NCBI GenBank assembly: GCA_021372615.1
Contig: JAJFUB010000039.1
Location: 1 to 64,000 of the forward strand
Length of the DNA: 64,000 bases
Direction: 5' to 3'
DNA from: a bacterium
GTDB taxonomy: Bacteria > Armatimonadota > Zipacnadia > Zipacnadales > UBA11051
The notes beneath the pieces are model-generated. The model was not told where the DNA came from, did not search any database, and saw only the letters and a program-made list of their open reading frames with translations. Both the position numbers and the translations under genes were made by a program. Shown in pieces: positions 6,883-16,007 of this stretch. Positions within the stretch are counted from its first letter, which is position 1. The number at the start of each line of letters is the position of its first letter.

Positions 6883-9675
6883 TTACGTTGTCAGCGCCCG
6901 CACGTTCGCCGCGCAGCGGGCGCACAGCGTCGGGTGGTCGGCGTCCTCGCCCACCGAGGGCAGGAGCATCCAGCAGCGCTCGCACTTGGGGTCGCTGCTC
7001 CGCTGCACGGCCACAGCCACGCCGCCGTCGTCGGTCACGTCGGCCGGCTTCTCGGCCATCGCGTGCAGGCGCACGAGAGACACGCCCAGGTGCTGCGCCA
7101 GCGGGCGGTCGAACCGCTGCAGGCCCGCGAGTGCACCCTCCTCGGCATACACGTCGGCGACGGCCTCGCGCGGGTTCTCGCAGACCCCTGCCTGCTTGGC
7201 CGCCTCCAGCGCCCGGAACATGGCGTCGCGCGTCGCCGAGTATGCCGACCAGACCTCCGCGTCGGGCTCGCCGGGGTCCATCGCCGAGGCGTCGGGCCAG
7301 TCGGCCAGTTGCACCGAGCACGGGAGCCGCGGGTCAATCTTCCGGCAGTGCTGCCAGACTTCCTCGGAGGTGAAGGTGAGCACCGGGGCGATGAGCCTGG
7401 TGAGCACCAGCAGCACATCCCACAGCGTGCTCTGCGTGTCGCGGCGCAGCTTGAAGTTCGGCTGCTCGGTATACAGCGTGTCCTTGACGGCCTCGAAGTA
7501 CTCCGAGCTGAGTTCGTTCACGCAGAAGGCATGCACGCGGTGGTAGAACAGGTGCAGGTCCCAGGTGTCGAAGGCCTCGGTGACTTCCTGAGTGTACTTC
7601 ACCAGGGCCCGGATGGCCCACCAGTCGGCCTGGCTGCGCTCGCGCAGGGGCACATAGTCGGTCGCCGGGTCGAAGTCGCCCAGGTTCTGCAGCATGAATC
7701 GGCAGGTGAAGCGGATCTTCTTGTAGGCGTCCGCTACCTGCTCGTAGATGCTCTCGGCCGCATACATCTTGCGCCGGAAGTCCGCGTACGTGAACCACAT
7801 GCGCAGCACGTCGGCGCCGTACGTGTCATAGATCTCCCGGGGATCAATGATGTTCCCCTTGCTCTTGGACAGCTTGTGCCCGGTCTCGTCCACAAAGAAA
7901 GCGTGGCCGACGACCGTCTTGAAGGGCGCCGGGCGCCCCAGCGCCACCGCCGCCCACAGCGAGGTCTGGAACCAGCACTGGTACTGGTCGTCGCCCTCAA
8001 GGTACAGATCCGCCGGGTTGGTGAGTTCGGGGTACGTGTCCAGCACGCAGTAGTGCGTGACCCCCGAGTCGAACCACACCGACATGATGTCCGGCTCTTT
8101 GACCAGGTTCGCCCCGCCGCACTTGCCGCAGACGGTTCCCGGGGGCAGCAGGTCCGCCGGGTCGCGCTCGAACCACACATCCGCCCCGTGCTCGGCGACC
8201 AGGTCGCGCACGAAGTTCGTGCTCCCCTCGGTCAGCAGCGTCTCGCCACAGTCGGCACAGTAGAACACCGGGATCGGCACGCCCCACACGCGCTGGCGCG
8301 AGATGCACCAGTCCGGCCGCGCCTGCACCATGCCGGCGATGCGGCTCTCGCCCCACGCCGGCACCCATTTGGCCTTGCCGATCTCGTCCAGCGCCGCCTG
8401 CCGCACGGCGTCAATGTCCATGAACCACTGCTTGGTGGCGCGGTAGATGACCGGCAGGTGGCAGCGCCAGCAGTGGGGATACTCGTGAGCGATGGTCCCG
8501 GCGCTCAGCAGCGCCCCGGCTTGCTCCAGCAGCGTGATGACTGTGCCGTTGGCCTGGTCCACGACCTTGCCTTCGAGGGCCTCCCCCGCCTCAGCGGTGA
8601 AGCGCCCCAGGTCGTCCACCGGGCTGATGACCGGCAGGTCATACCGCAGCGCCGTCTCGAAGTCCTCCAGCCCATGCCCCGGAGCGGTGTGCACCAGGCC
8701 CGTGCCCGACTCCATCTCGACATACTCGGCCAGCACGAACGGCGACGGGCGGCCGTACAGCGGGTGCACCGCCACCAGGCCCTCCAGGTCCGCCCCCGGA
8801 CGGGTCGCCAGGACCTCCAGTTCGCCCAGGCCGCAGTCCGCCGCGGTTCTGGCCGCCAGGGCCTGCGCCAGGATGAAGTAGCGATCCCCCGACCGGGCCA
8901 GCACGTACGTGTCCCGGGGGCTGAGCGCCGTGGCCGTGTTGCCCGGCAGCGTCCATGGCGTCGTGGTCCAGATGACGGCCTCGGCGGTCGCCCCGGCGGG
9001 CAGCTCGGGGAACACTCGCCCCGCCTCCGGCACCTTGAAGGTCACGTAGATCGAGGGGCTATCCTTGGTCGCGTACTCGATCTCGTCCTCGGCCAGGGCC
9101 GTCTCGCAGGTGTAGCACCAGTAGACCGGCCGCTCGCGCCGGTACACCAGGCCGCGCAGCGCGATCTTGGCGAAGGCCTCGATCTGCCGGGCCTGGTACT
9201 GCGGCTTGAGCGTCAGGTACGGGTTCTCCCAGTCGCCGCGCACGCCCAGCCGCTTGAACTGCTCGCGCTGCAGGTCCACGTAGCGCAGGGCCAGCTCGCG
9301 GCACTTGGCGCGCCACTGCAGCGGCGGGAGGCTGTGGCGGTCAATGTCGTACTCGCGCGCGACGCTCTGCTCGGTCGGCAGGCCCTGGGTGTCCCAGCCG
9401 GGCACGTACGGGCAGTCGTAGCCGCGCATCGTCTTGTACTTGATGGTGATGTCTTTGAGGATCTTGTTGAGCGCCTGCCCCAGGTGGATGTTCCCGTTGG
9501 CGTAGGGCGGGCCGTCGTGCAGGACGTACTTCGGCGCGCCCTGGCGGTTCTCTCGCACCAGGCGGTAGATGTCCCACTCGTTCCACAGCTTGAGAATCTC
9601 GGGCTCGCGCCGGGGCAGGTTCCCCTTGAGTGGGAAGTCGGTCTGCAGCAAGTTGAGCGTCTTGCGGTAATCCAT
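6883..9675 (-). CDS. ileS: isoleucyl-tRNA synthetase
   Basis: A full-length class Ia aminoacyl-tRNA synthetase (930 residues) charging tRNA-Ile. HIGH-type motif GNIHLG is at 61-66 and KLSKS near residue 600, with the editing (CP1) insert between them containing WTTTPWTLPGNTA. The C-terminal zinc ribbon CERCWMLLPS...LCARC is present, as in bacterial-type IleS. ATG at 9675 gives the normal N-terminus MDYRKTLNLLQTDFPLKGNL. A promoter lies about 210 bases upstream. No T-box was recognised in the leader. Confidence 0.97.
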   Translation of the reverse strand: MDYRKTLNLLQTDFPLKGNLPRREPEILKLWNEWDIYRLVRENRQGAPKYVLHDGPPYANGNIHLGQALNKILKDITIKYKTMRGYDCPYVPGWDTQGLPTEQSVAREYDIDRHSLPPLQWRAKCRELALRYVDLQREQFKRLGVRGDWENPYLTLKPQYQARQIEAFAKIALRGLVYRRERPVYWCYTCETALAEDEIEYATKDSPSIYVTFKVPEAGRVFPELPAGATAEAVIWTTTPWTLPGNTATALSPRDTYVLARSGDRYFILAQALAARTAADCGLGELEVLATRPGADLEGLVAVHPLYGRPSPFVLAEYVEMESGTGLVHTAPGHGLEDFETALRYDLPVISPVDDLGRFTAEAGEALEGKVVDQANGTVITLLEQAGALLSAGTIAHEYPHCWRCHLPVIYRATKQWFMDIDAVRQAALDEIGKAKWVPAWGESRIAGMVQARPDWCISRQRVWGVPIPVFYCADCGETLLTEGSTNFVRDLVAEHGADVWFERDPADLLPPGTVCGKCGGANLVKEPDIMSVWFDSGVTHYCVLDTYPELTNPADLYLEGDDQYQCWFQTSLWAAVALGRPAPFKTVVGHAFFVDETGHKLSKSKGNIIDPREIYDTYGADVLRMWFTYADFRRKMYAAESIYEQVADAYKKIRFTCRFMLQNLGDFDPATDYVPLRERSQADWWAIRALVKYTQEVTEAFDTWDLHLFYHRVHAFCVNELSSEYFEAVKDTLYTEQPNFKLRRDTQSTLWDVLLVLTRLIAPVLTFTSEEVWQHCRKIDPRLPCSVQLADWPDASAMDPGEPDAEVWSAYSATRDAMFRALEAAKQAGVCENPREAVADVYAEEGALAGLQRFDRPLAQHLGVSLVRLHAMAEKPADVTDDGGVAVAVQRSSDPKCERCWMLLPSVGEDADHPTLCARCAANVRALTT

Positions 9676-9882
9676 GGGTGGCTCGCCGAATGCCGAAGTC
9701 CAGTTACGGAGCAAGCCCGGGGACCGCACCGGGATTGCCAACAGGCGCTGGTTGCGTGCGGCCCTTCCGACAGCCCGACCCCTTCGCCCGAACGGACCGG
9801 GCAATGACGCGCGGGGGGCTGCCGTCCCGCGCGTACAAACGGAATGAAGCGCCGCACTATGGCAGCGCCCAGTCAGTCGGGT

Positions 9883-9911
9883 ATGTTACCCCATGACTCA
9901 TACGGAGTCAA
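9883..9911 (-). promoter_or_regulatory. sigma70-type promoter for ileS
   Basis: Reading the minus strand: TTGACT (9911-9906), a 17-base spacer, then TAACAT (9888-9883). The same arrangement, including GGGG before TAACAT, occurs upstream of murA. The leader to ileS is about 200 bases with a short CCCGG/CCGGG hairpin and no recognised riboswitch. Confidence 0.65.
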
Positions 9912-9932
9912 GGATACGGCCGAGGTTCTCCG

Positions 9933-10346
9933 TCAAACATCGAACACAATGGTGACGCTCGAAGTACCCTCGGAACGCTGAATCTGCAGCCCGTGCCGCG
10001 TCACGGCCTTCAGGAGCGCCCGCAAAGCGGGCTCCGCCTGGGCCCTCGGCACGACCCCGACCTGCAGCTTCGCCCCCTCCGCATCAGCCGCCACGACCCG
10101 CACGGTTACCGGCGCCAGCCCCTCATCCTCCAGCAGGTACAGCAGCTCCCGGAGGGCGTGGTGCAAGACCAGTTCAGCCCCTTCTGCGGCGACCGACACT
10201 CCGACTTCGTGCTCCGCCGCCGGCGGCCGCCCGCCGTACAGCAGGGCCACCATCCCCGCCGCCGCGTTCTCGATGAGCTCGCGCAGGTCCTGCCCGCTGG
10301 CGCGGATCGCCTGGTCGGCCGTGTGATCCAGTATCTCGTAGCGCAT
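9933..10346 (-). CDS. archease
   Basis: A 137-residue archease-family protein. The opening MRYEILDHTADQAIRA and the C-terminal GTSSVTIVFDV fit the family pattern (HTAD near the start and an acidic C-terminal metal site). Archease activates the RNA ligase RtcB by helping GTP-dependent guanylation. RtcB itself is not in this window. Start ATG at 10346 is chosen for the conserved N-terminus; longer forms would read through the palindrome that separates it from transketolase. Confidence 0.88.
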   Translation of the reverse strand: MRYEILDHTADQAIRASGQDLRELIENAAAGMVALLYGGRPPAAEHEVGVSVAAEGAELVLHHALRELLYLLEDEGLAPVTVRVVAADAEGAKLQVGVVPRAQAEPALRALLKAVTRHGLQIQRSEGTSSVTIVFDV

Positions 10347-10355
10347 CGGGCGTCT

Positions 10356-10416
10356 CGTAGTGGCGCGATTGATCGCGCCCAGCGACGGCCACGGCGCGAT
10401 GAATCGCGCCACTACG
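10356..10416. repeat. 24-bp-arm inverted repeat between transketolase and archease
   Basis: Arms 10356-10379 and 10393-10416 are complementary over 24 bases with one mismatch (core GTAGTGGCGCGATT and its inverse), with a 13-base loop. It begins 4 bases after the transketolase stop. It could terminate or stabilise the transketolase mRNA, or be a dispersed palindromic element; the ends GTAG/CTAC resemble those of repeats in the atp operon. Confidence 0.8.
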
Positions 10417-10420
10417 CGGC

Positions 10421-12511
10421 CTACAGGATCTCCAGCGCCTTGGCGGCGATATGCTCGCCCGTCAGGCCGAAGAACTTCATCAGTTCCCACGGCTGCCCGG
10501 ACTCGCCGAAGGTGTCCTGGACGCCAACCATGCGGAGCTTGACCGGCCGCGCCACATCGCCCTGGGCGATGACGCCGGCAACGAGGTTGCCGAAGCCGCC
10601 GACCTGGTGCTCCTCGGCGGTGACGATGATCCCGCAGTCGTTGGCTGCCGCCAGGATCGCAGCCCGGTCAATTGGCTTGACCGTGTGCACGTTGACGATG
10701 CGGGTCTCGATCCCCCGCTCCTCCTTGAGGATGTAGGCCGCGCGCATGGCCTCAGGCACCATCGGACCGCAGGCGATGATCGCAAGGGCCTCGTTTTCGG
10801 CCTTGTAGTCTGAGGCCAGGACCGTCTCAAAGGCGTCGGCGAAGTTCTCCTGCGCCCCGCGGAAGCGGATGACGTTCGCCTGGCCGTACTCGAACGGTGT
10901 GCCGTCGTTGGTGACCAGCGGCGTGGCCTCACGGGCGAAACGCACGACGCCCGGTCCCGGGACCTCGGCGATGGCCAGCGTGGCCTTCTCGGCTTCCTTG
11001 GAGTCGCACGGCACGATCATGTGGAACCGGGGGATGCAGGTGACGACGCTGATCTCCTCCAGCGCCTGGTGGGTCGCCCCGTCAGGCCCCACCGAGATGC
11101 CGCCATGGGCGTCGGCGACTTTGACGTTGTAGTCGTTGTACGCGCAGGTCGTGCGGAGCTGGTCCCAGTTCCGGCCGGTGATGAACACGCCGTACGAGCC
11201 GATCCAGCCGATCTTGCCTTCCTTGGCGAACCCGGCAGCCACCACCGTCATGTTTTGTTCCTGGATGCCCATGCTGAAGAAGCGCTTGAGGCGCTCCTCG
11301 TCCGTAGTCTTGCCATCGGGCTTGAAGAAGTAGTCCATCCGGATGGAAGAGGTGATGTCGGCGCCAAAGCCCACCACATCGTCCCGGCCGCTGAGCTTGG
11401 CCGCGCCCCAGCCGAAGCCGTTGCGGGTGGCGTCCATCTTGCAGTGCATGTCGGCGGCCTTGTTCCACCAGTAGTCCCGGCCGAACTTCGGCATCATGCC
11501 ATCTACCTTGGCATCCACGAAGGCCTGATACTTCTCGACGATGCCCATGAGCTGCGCGATGCGCTCCCGGGACATCTCCTCCTCGGCGTCGAGACAGTCC
11601 ACGCAGGCAAAGATGGACTCGGCGCCCTCCTTGAGGCCGTCCTTGGGCGGCACGCCGTGATAGCCGCACACGTTCTCGCAGAAACCGACCCCTTTGCCCT
11701 TGATCGTGTGGGCGATGATGCAGGTGGGCTTGTCTTTGACCGTCTCGGCCCTGGCCAGGGCCTTGAGGATCTGCTCCATGTCGTGGCCGTCAATCTCCAG
11801 CACGTGCCAACCGAAGGCCTCAAACTTCTCCTTCACGGGCGCAACTTCCATGACCTCGGTCGTGGTCCCGTCAATCTGCAACTGGTTGCGGTCCACGATG
11901 GCGCACAGGTTATCCAGTTTGTAGTGGGCCGCCGCCATCGCCGTCTCCCACATCGAGCCCTCATCCAGCTCTCCGTCACCCAGAAGCGCGTAGACCCGGT
12001 AGCTCTTGCCGTCCAGCTTGGCGTTCATGGCACAGCCCTGCGCCACGCCGAAGCCCTGTCCCAGCGAGCCGGAGGACAACTCCACCCCCGGTACCTTGAA
12101 CCGGTTCGGGTGCCCTTCGAAGCCCGACCCCAGCCGCCGCAGCAGCACGGTCTGCTCAATGCCGGACACGTTCTCGAGGCCCGGCACCGGCTCGCCGTTG
12201 AAGGTCACTTTGCGGTCGTCGAAGTACCCCGCGAAGGCCAGAGCCACGTACAGGGCCGGCGCCTTGTGGCCGGTGGACCAGAGGATTCGGTCGCGGTCAG
12301 GCCACTCCGGGTTGCGCGGGTCGTGCTTCGCGTGTTTGAGGTATAGGGCCGCGGCCACATCCATGATGGACAGCGTGCCACCGCTGTGCCCGGACCCGGC
12401 AGCGGTGATGGCCATCATGTTCCAGCAGCGCATCTGCCGAGCCTGGTCCGCCAGCTCGTCGAGCGAGAAGTCCCTCCGCGTACTTCCCGTCTGCGAATCG
12501 ACAATCGCCAT
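10421..12511 (-). CDS. tkt: transketolase
   Basis: A 696-residue thiamine-diphosphate enzyme moving two-carbon ketol units between sugar phosphates in the non-oxidative pentose phosphate pathway. Visible motifs: GSGHSGGTLS near residue 40, the TPP/Mg motif LLGDGELDEGS...IVDRNQLQ around 175-205, and the pyrimidine-domain FFSMGIQEQNM near 395. The N-terminus (GHSGG rather than the classical GHPGAPMG) resembles the archaeal-type split transketolases, here present as one chain. Start ATG at 12511; stop is followed by a palindrome. Confidence 0.9.
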   Translation of the reverse strand: MAIVDSQTGSTRRDFSLDELADQARQMRCWNMMAITAAGSGHSGGTLSIMDVAAALYLKHAKHDPRNPEWPDRDRILWSTGHKAPALYVALAFAGYFDDRKVTFNGEPVPGLENVSGIEQTVLLRRLGSGFEGHPNRFKVPGVELSSGSLGQGFGVAQGCAMNAKLDGKSYRVYALLGDGELDEGSMWETAMAAAHYKLDNLCAIVDRNQLQIDGTTTEVMEVAPVKEKFEAFGWHVLEIDGHDMEQILKALARAETVKDKPTCIIAHTIKGKGVGFCENVCGYHGVPPKDGLKEGAESIFACVDCLDAEEEMSRERIAQLMGIVEKYQAFVDAKVDGMMPKFGRDYWWNKAADMHCKMDATRNGFGWGAAKLSGRDDVVGFGADITSSIRMDYFFKPDGKTTDEERLKRFFSMGIQEQNMTVVAAGFAKEGKIGWIGSYGVFITGRNWDQLRTTCAYNDYNVKVADAHGGISVGPDGATHQALEEISVVTCIPRFHMIVPCDSKEAEKATLAIAEVPGPGVVRFAREATPLVTNDGTPFEYGQANVIRFRGAQENFADAFETVLASDYKAENEALAIIACGPMVPEAMRAAYILKEERGIETRIVNVHTVKPIDRAAILAAANDCGIIVTAEEHQVGGFGNLVAGVIAQGDVARPVKLRMVGVQDTFGESGQPWELMKFFGLTGEHIAAKALEIL

Positions 12512-12650
12512 CTAAGTCACCCTCATCGAACAGTCTCGGCGGTCGCGTCGCACGGCGACAGCGCCGGAGCGGCTCGCGAACGGCGGCCGCAAATGTCAAC
12601 TATTCCCCGCGAACTGAATTCCACCTGCAGAGGGGGAAAACTCCTCCCGC

Positions 12651-14405
12651 TCAGCGCTTCACCACCAGCAGCGCATTGGACACGGCCCGCTCGCCCCCAT
12701 CGCTGGGGGAGTTGAGCAGCCGGCCGTTCACCACGATGGCGCTGGAGCCGCCGCCGTCGAGGTTCATGGCGGTCCGGGCCCCGAGCTTCGCCATCACCCC
12801 GGCCAGCTCGCGCAGCGTCATTCCCGGTTCCTCCACCGCGACCAGCAGCACCTCGCCCCCGGCCGTGAGGCCCACCGCAGACCGCGGGCGGCAACCGTTG
12901 GTCACGTCAGCCCGGAAGCGCTCGGCGTGGCCGTTGACCGCGATCTGCCCCTGCGACACCAGCAGCGGCCCGCCTCCGAGCGCCTCCCACAGGTCCGGCC
13001 ACCGCGGCGTCGTCTGCAGGCGCAGTTGCACTTTCGTGCCCTGTGCCACCCCGGCGAGCGTCTGCGCCCGCCGCCCGTTGCCGGACAGGACATAGCCCCC
13101 CTGCGGGATGGGCGCATCCACGTTCTGCGGGTAGACCGCGCTCACGAGACCATCGGCATTGACAGCCAGGCGCACCTTGTCGGGTGCCCCGACCACCAGT
13201 GGCCCCCAGCGCCCCGTGAAGGCAATGACCGACTCGTCGGTTACGTGGCCTTCATTGATGCGGTCCAGGGGCAGCATCCCGAGCCCCTCAAACAGCGCCT
13301 GACCGTCGAAGTCCACGTTGGCGATCTGGTACTTCCCATCGCGGGTGATGCCCAGCACCGCGCGGTTGAACAGCGGCGCCTTGATCCACTCGCCGTCAAT
13401 CACGAGTAGCCCCAGCGGCGGCCCTTGCGAGGCGAAAAAGCCCCCATTGATGGCCGCGTAGGCCCCGTTGTCGGCCGCGATGCGGGACACCGTGCGCCGC
13501 CGCATGATGGTTGAGCCGGCCAGAGCCGGCCGGAGCGCCCACTTGCTCGTGGCCGGGTTGAAGCGGATCACGAACCCGCGCACCGGGCCCTTCGAGCCGG
13601 TGAACTGGCAGGCCTGCCAGATGTCGCCGGAGGTCGGGCGCACCGGGCGCGGCTTCTCCACCACCGGCGGGGGCGTGGGCGTCTCGCGCAACAGGTCCAC
13701 GACGATGCGCGCCGGGTCGCCCAGGGTGAAGAACTGCGGCGGCTCGGGGCTCTCGTGGCTGATCGCGATGCGCAGGAAGCCCTTCTGCACCGACTCCGTG
13801 ACCTGCGGCGCGAGCGCCTCCTCGAACTGGTGCAGGCGCAGGACCTCCGGCTGATCCGCCGCCACCGGCATCTCCAGCACGACCTTCCCGGGCTCCTGGT
13901 AGAGCCGGTAGCCAGCCGGAGCGGCGAGGTCGAACACAAACCGCACGCGGTCCTCGTGGGCGCCCTGGCGCACCTGCAGCAGGTTCGCGCACGGAGACTG
14001 AAGCGCCCACTTCTCCCCGTCGTGGGTCACCACCAGTTGCAGCGTCTGGCTCAACAGCGCCAGGGGCACGAAGAGCTGTTCGCCCCGCTGCAGCGGCGCC
14101 AGGGCGCTCTGCTCCTCACGGTCGTCGTGTCGGAGGGTGCGTTCCCCCGTGCGCACCAGCCACGTATGGTCGTAGTACGCCAGCCGCCAGAGGCCCTTCT
14201 CGACCTGCACCTGGACCCCCAGGTCGGTCGCCAGCACCTCGGTAGAGACGAACAGGCTGTCCTCGGCGACGAGGGCGGCCTGGGCGGTGTCGGTCGGCCG
14301 CCCGTTGACGGTCAGCGTCACGCCTTCGGTGCCCGTCTGGGCCATGCCCAACGCTGGCAGCAGCATGAGGAGTACGGCTATGAGGGTGTGCGGAGATGGC
14401 TTCAT
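12651..14405 (-). CDS. secreted copper-amine-oxidase-N/AMIN/phosphodiester glycosidase (NAGPA-like) protein
   Basis: A 584-residue exported protein in three parts. A signal peptide (about 1-22, ending GMAQ) is followed by a copper-amine-oxidase N-like domain (about 27-115), an AMIN-like beta domain (about 120-240), and a C-terminal NAGPA/DUF2233 phosphodiester-glycosidase domain (about 300-584) with AINGGFFA and NLDGGGSSAIVVNGRLLN. In NAGPA the family removes GlcNAc from a phosphodiester; bacterial members are linked to exopolysaccharide or cell-wall glycans. AMIN domains usually target periplasmic proteins to the envelope or peptidoglycan. Monocistronic between transketolase and pyruvate kinase. 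Substrate unknown. Confidence 0.85.
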   Translation of the reverse strand: MKPSPHTLIAVLLMLLPALGMAQTGTEGVTLTVNGRPTDTAQAALVAEDSLFVSTEVLATDLGVQVQVEKGLWRLAYYDHTWLVRTGERTLRHDDREEQSALAPLQRGEQLFVPLALLSQTLQLVVTHDGEKWALQSPCANLLQVRQGAHEDRVRFVFDLAAPAGYRLYQEPGKVVLEMPVAADQPEVLRLHQFEEALAPQVTESVQKGFLRIAISHESPEPPQFFTLGDPARIVVDLLRETPTPPPVVEKPRPVRPTSGDIWQACQFTGSKGPVRGFVIRFNPATSKWALRPALAGSTIMRRRTVSRIAADNGAYAAINGGFFASQGPPLGLLVIDGEWIKAPLFNRAVLGITRDGKYQIANVDFDGQALFEGLGMLPLDRINEGHVTDESVIAFTGRWGPLVVGAPDKVRLAVNADGLVSAVYPQNVDAPIPQGGYVLSGNGRRAQTLAGVAQGTKVQLRLQTTPRWPDLWEALGGGPLLVSQGQIAVNGHAERFRADVTNGCRPRSAVGLTAGGEVLLVAVEEPGMTLRELAGVMAKLGARTAMNLDGGGSSAIVVNGRLLNSPSDGGERAVSNALLVVKR

Positions 14406-14436
14406 GTGCGATAGAAGGGCGCCGCGGGGCGCGCCG

Positions 14437-15867
14437 CTACTCGATGACCTCGACGCTCAGGGTGTTGGTGCTGCCGGGCTGACCCATGGGCACCCCGGCG
14501 GTGAAGACCACACGGTCGCCCGCCGCCACGAGCCCCAGGCGCTTCAACTCCTGCCCTGTCTGTGCAATCATCTCTTCGGCGTCCTCGGCGTCGGGCACGA
14601 CCACAGGCAGCACGCCCCAGTAGAGGCTGCAGCGCCGGGCCGTCGGGGCCAGCGGCGTGCACGCCAGGATGGGCACTCCGGGCCGCCGCTTGGACGCCAT
14701 GCGAGCCGTCGAGCCGGACTCGGTGAAGGCGATGACCGCCCGGGCGTCCACGTGGGTCGCCACGTCCACCGCCGCCCGGCTGATGGCCTCGGCGATGGTC
14801 AGATCCTGTGCCTGTCCGCCCACGGCCTCGCGCGGGCCCAGACGGCGTTGCTCCTGCTCCGCGGCGGCGGCGATCCGCCGCATCATCGCCACGGTCTCGA
14901 CGGGGTACTTCCCCACGGCCGTTTCCGCCGAGAGCATCACGGCGTCCGACCCGTCGAAAATCGCGTTGGCCACGTCTGAGGCCTCCGCACGGGTAGGCTG
15001 CGGGTTGTCGCGCATGGACTCGAGCATCTGGGTGGCCGTGATGACTGGCTTGTTCTGCAGGGCGCACTCCGCGATGATGCGCTTCTGCCAGACCGGGACT
15101 TCCTCGGGCGACAGTTCGACCGCCAGGTCACCACGGGCGACCATGATCGCGTCGGCCGCGGCGACGACCTCGGACAGATGTTCGAGCGCCTCTGGCTTCT
15201 CGAGCTTCGCGATGATGGGGACGGCCTCGCCGTTGCGCCGGCACAGGCCGCGCAACTCCAGCACATCCGCCGCCGAACGCACAAAGCTCAACGCCACGTA
15301 GTCCACGCCCAGTTCCAGCGCGAACGCCAGGTCGTCCCGGTCCTTCTCCGTGCACGACGGCGCGCTGACCTGCACGCCGGGCAGGTTGATCCCCTTGTGC
15401 TCCGAGAGCATCCCCCCGACCACGACCTCGCAGGTGACGTCGGTCTTCGTCTTGCTCTTGACCCGCAGTGCGAGGGTCCCATCGTCCAGGAGAATCCGGG
15501 CGCCGGGGGTCACGTCGTGGCAGAGGCCCTGGTACGTCGTCGAGACGCGGTCGGCGGTCCCCGGGCACGGCTCGGTGCTGATGACCAGCTCAGCGCCCGG
15601 GATCAGCCTCACCGGCTGACCGCCCTCCAGCTCTCCGACACGGATCTTGGGGCCCTGCAGGTCGGCGATGACACCCACGTGGCAGCCCAGTTCGTCGCTC
15701 GCCCGGCGCAGGCGCTGGAACCGCTCGGCATGCTCCTGGTGGGTGCCGTGCGAGAAGTTCAGACGCGCCACATCCATCCCCGCCGAGACCATGTCGCGCA
15801 GAACCTGCTCGTCAGCGGAACCGGGGCCGAGGGTGCAGATGATCTTCGTGGGGTTGAAGGTGACCAA
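14437..15867 (-). CDS. pyk: pyruvate kinase
   Basis: A 476-residue glycolytic enzyme converting phosphoenolpyruvate and ADP to pyruvate and ATP. Signature segments: KIICTLGPGSADE near the start, MVARGDLAVELS, ATQMLESM and SAETAVGKYPVE, followed by a complete C-terminal regulatory domain. The start is TTG at 15867: AGGAAG lies 6 bases upstream and the protein begins directly with the conserved TK(I/V)xCTxGP region. An opposing promoter for the plus-strand operon begins about 30 bases away. Confidence 0.95.
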   Translation of the reverse strand: MVTFNPTKIICTLGPGSADEQVLRDMVSAGMDVARLNFSHGTHQEHAERFQRLRRASDELGCHVGVIADLQGPKIRVGELEGGQPVRLIPGAELVISTEPCPGTADRVSTTYQGLCHDVTPGARILLDDGTLALRVKSKTKTDVTCEVVVGGMLSEHKGINLPGVQVSAPSCTEKDRDDLAFALELGVDYVALSFVRSAADVLELRGLCRRNGEAVPIIAKLEKPEALEHLSEVVAAADAIMVARGDLAVELSPEEVPVWQKRIIAECALQNKPVITATQMLESMRDNPQPTRAEASDVANAIFDGSDAVMLSAETAVGKYPVETVAMMRRIAAAAEQEQRRLGPREAVGGQAQDLTIAEAISRAAVDVATHVDARAVIAFTESGSTARMASKRRPGVPILACTPLAPTARRCSLYWGVLPVVVPDAEDAEEMIAQTGQELKRLGLVAAGDRVVFTAGVPMGQPGSTNTLSVEVIE

Positions 15868-15896
15868 ACGGGGCTTCCTGTGTAGGGCGGGCTGCG

Positions 15897-15925
15897 TTTA
15901 CAGTGCCGACAAGCTCTGCTATAAT
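15897..15925 (+). promoter_or_regulatory. sigma70-type promoter for the DUF366-queE operon
   Basis: TTTACA (15897-15902), a 17-base spacer and a perfect TATAAT (15920-15925), 82 bases before the first gene of the plus-strand operon. It is one of the strongest-looking promoters in the window. Confidence 0.8.
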
Positions 15926-15941
15926 TCGATTGCCCGCCGAC

Positions 15942-15971
15942 ATGGTACCGAACGCGCCTGTGCCGTGTCAA
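15942..15971 (-). promoter_or_regulatory. possible promoter for pyk
   Basis: On the minus strand TTGACA (15971-15966), an 18-base spacer and TACCAT (15947-15942). It would start pyk mRNA about 70 bases upstream of the TTG start and overlaps the leader of the divergent operon. Confidence 0.5.
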
Positions 15972-16007
15972 CCACGGGCGCCCATTTCGCCATGCGAGGT
16001 TGCACTC

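Noticed and set aside
6199-9807. A very long open frame (about 1200 codons) on the plus strand
   Set aside because: It lies wholly antisense to ileS and its neighbours, has Arg/His/Pro-rich composition and no recognisable domain; GC-rich DNA commonly leaves such frames open.
9676-9932. A possible T-box riboswitch before ileS
   Set aside because: The leader contains a small CCCGG/CCGGG hairpin but no TGGNACCGCG antiterminator sequence or specifier loop could be recognised.
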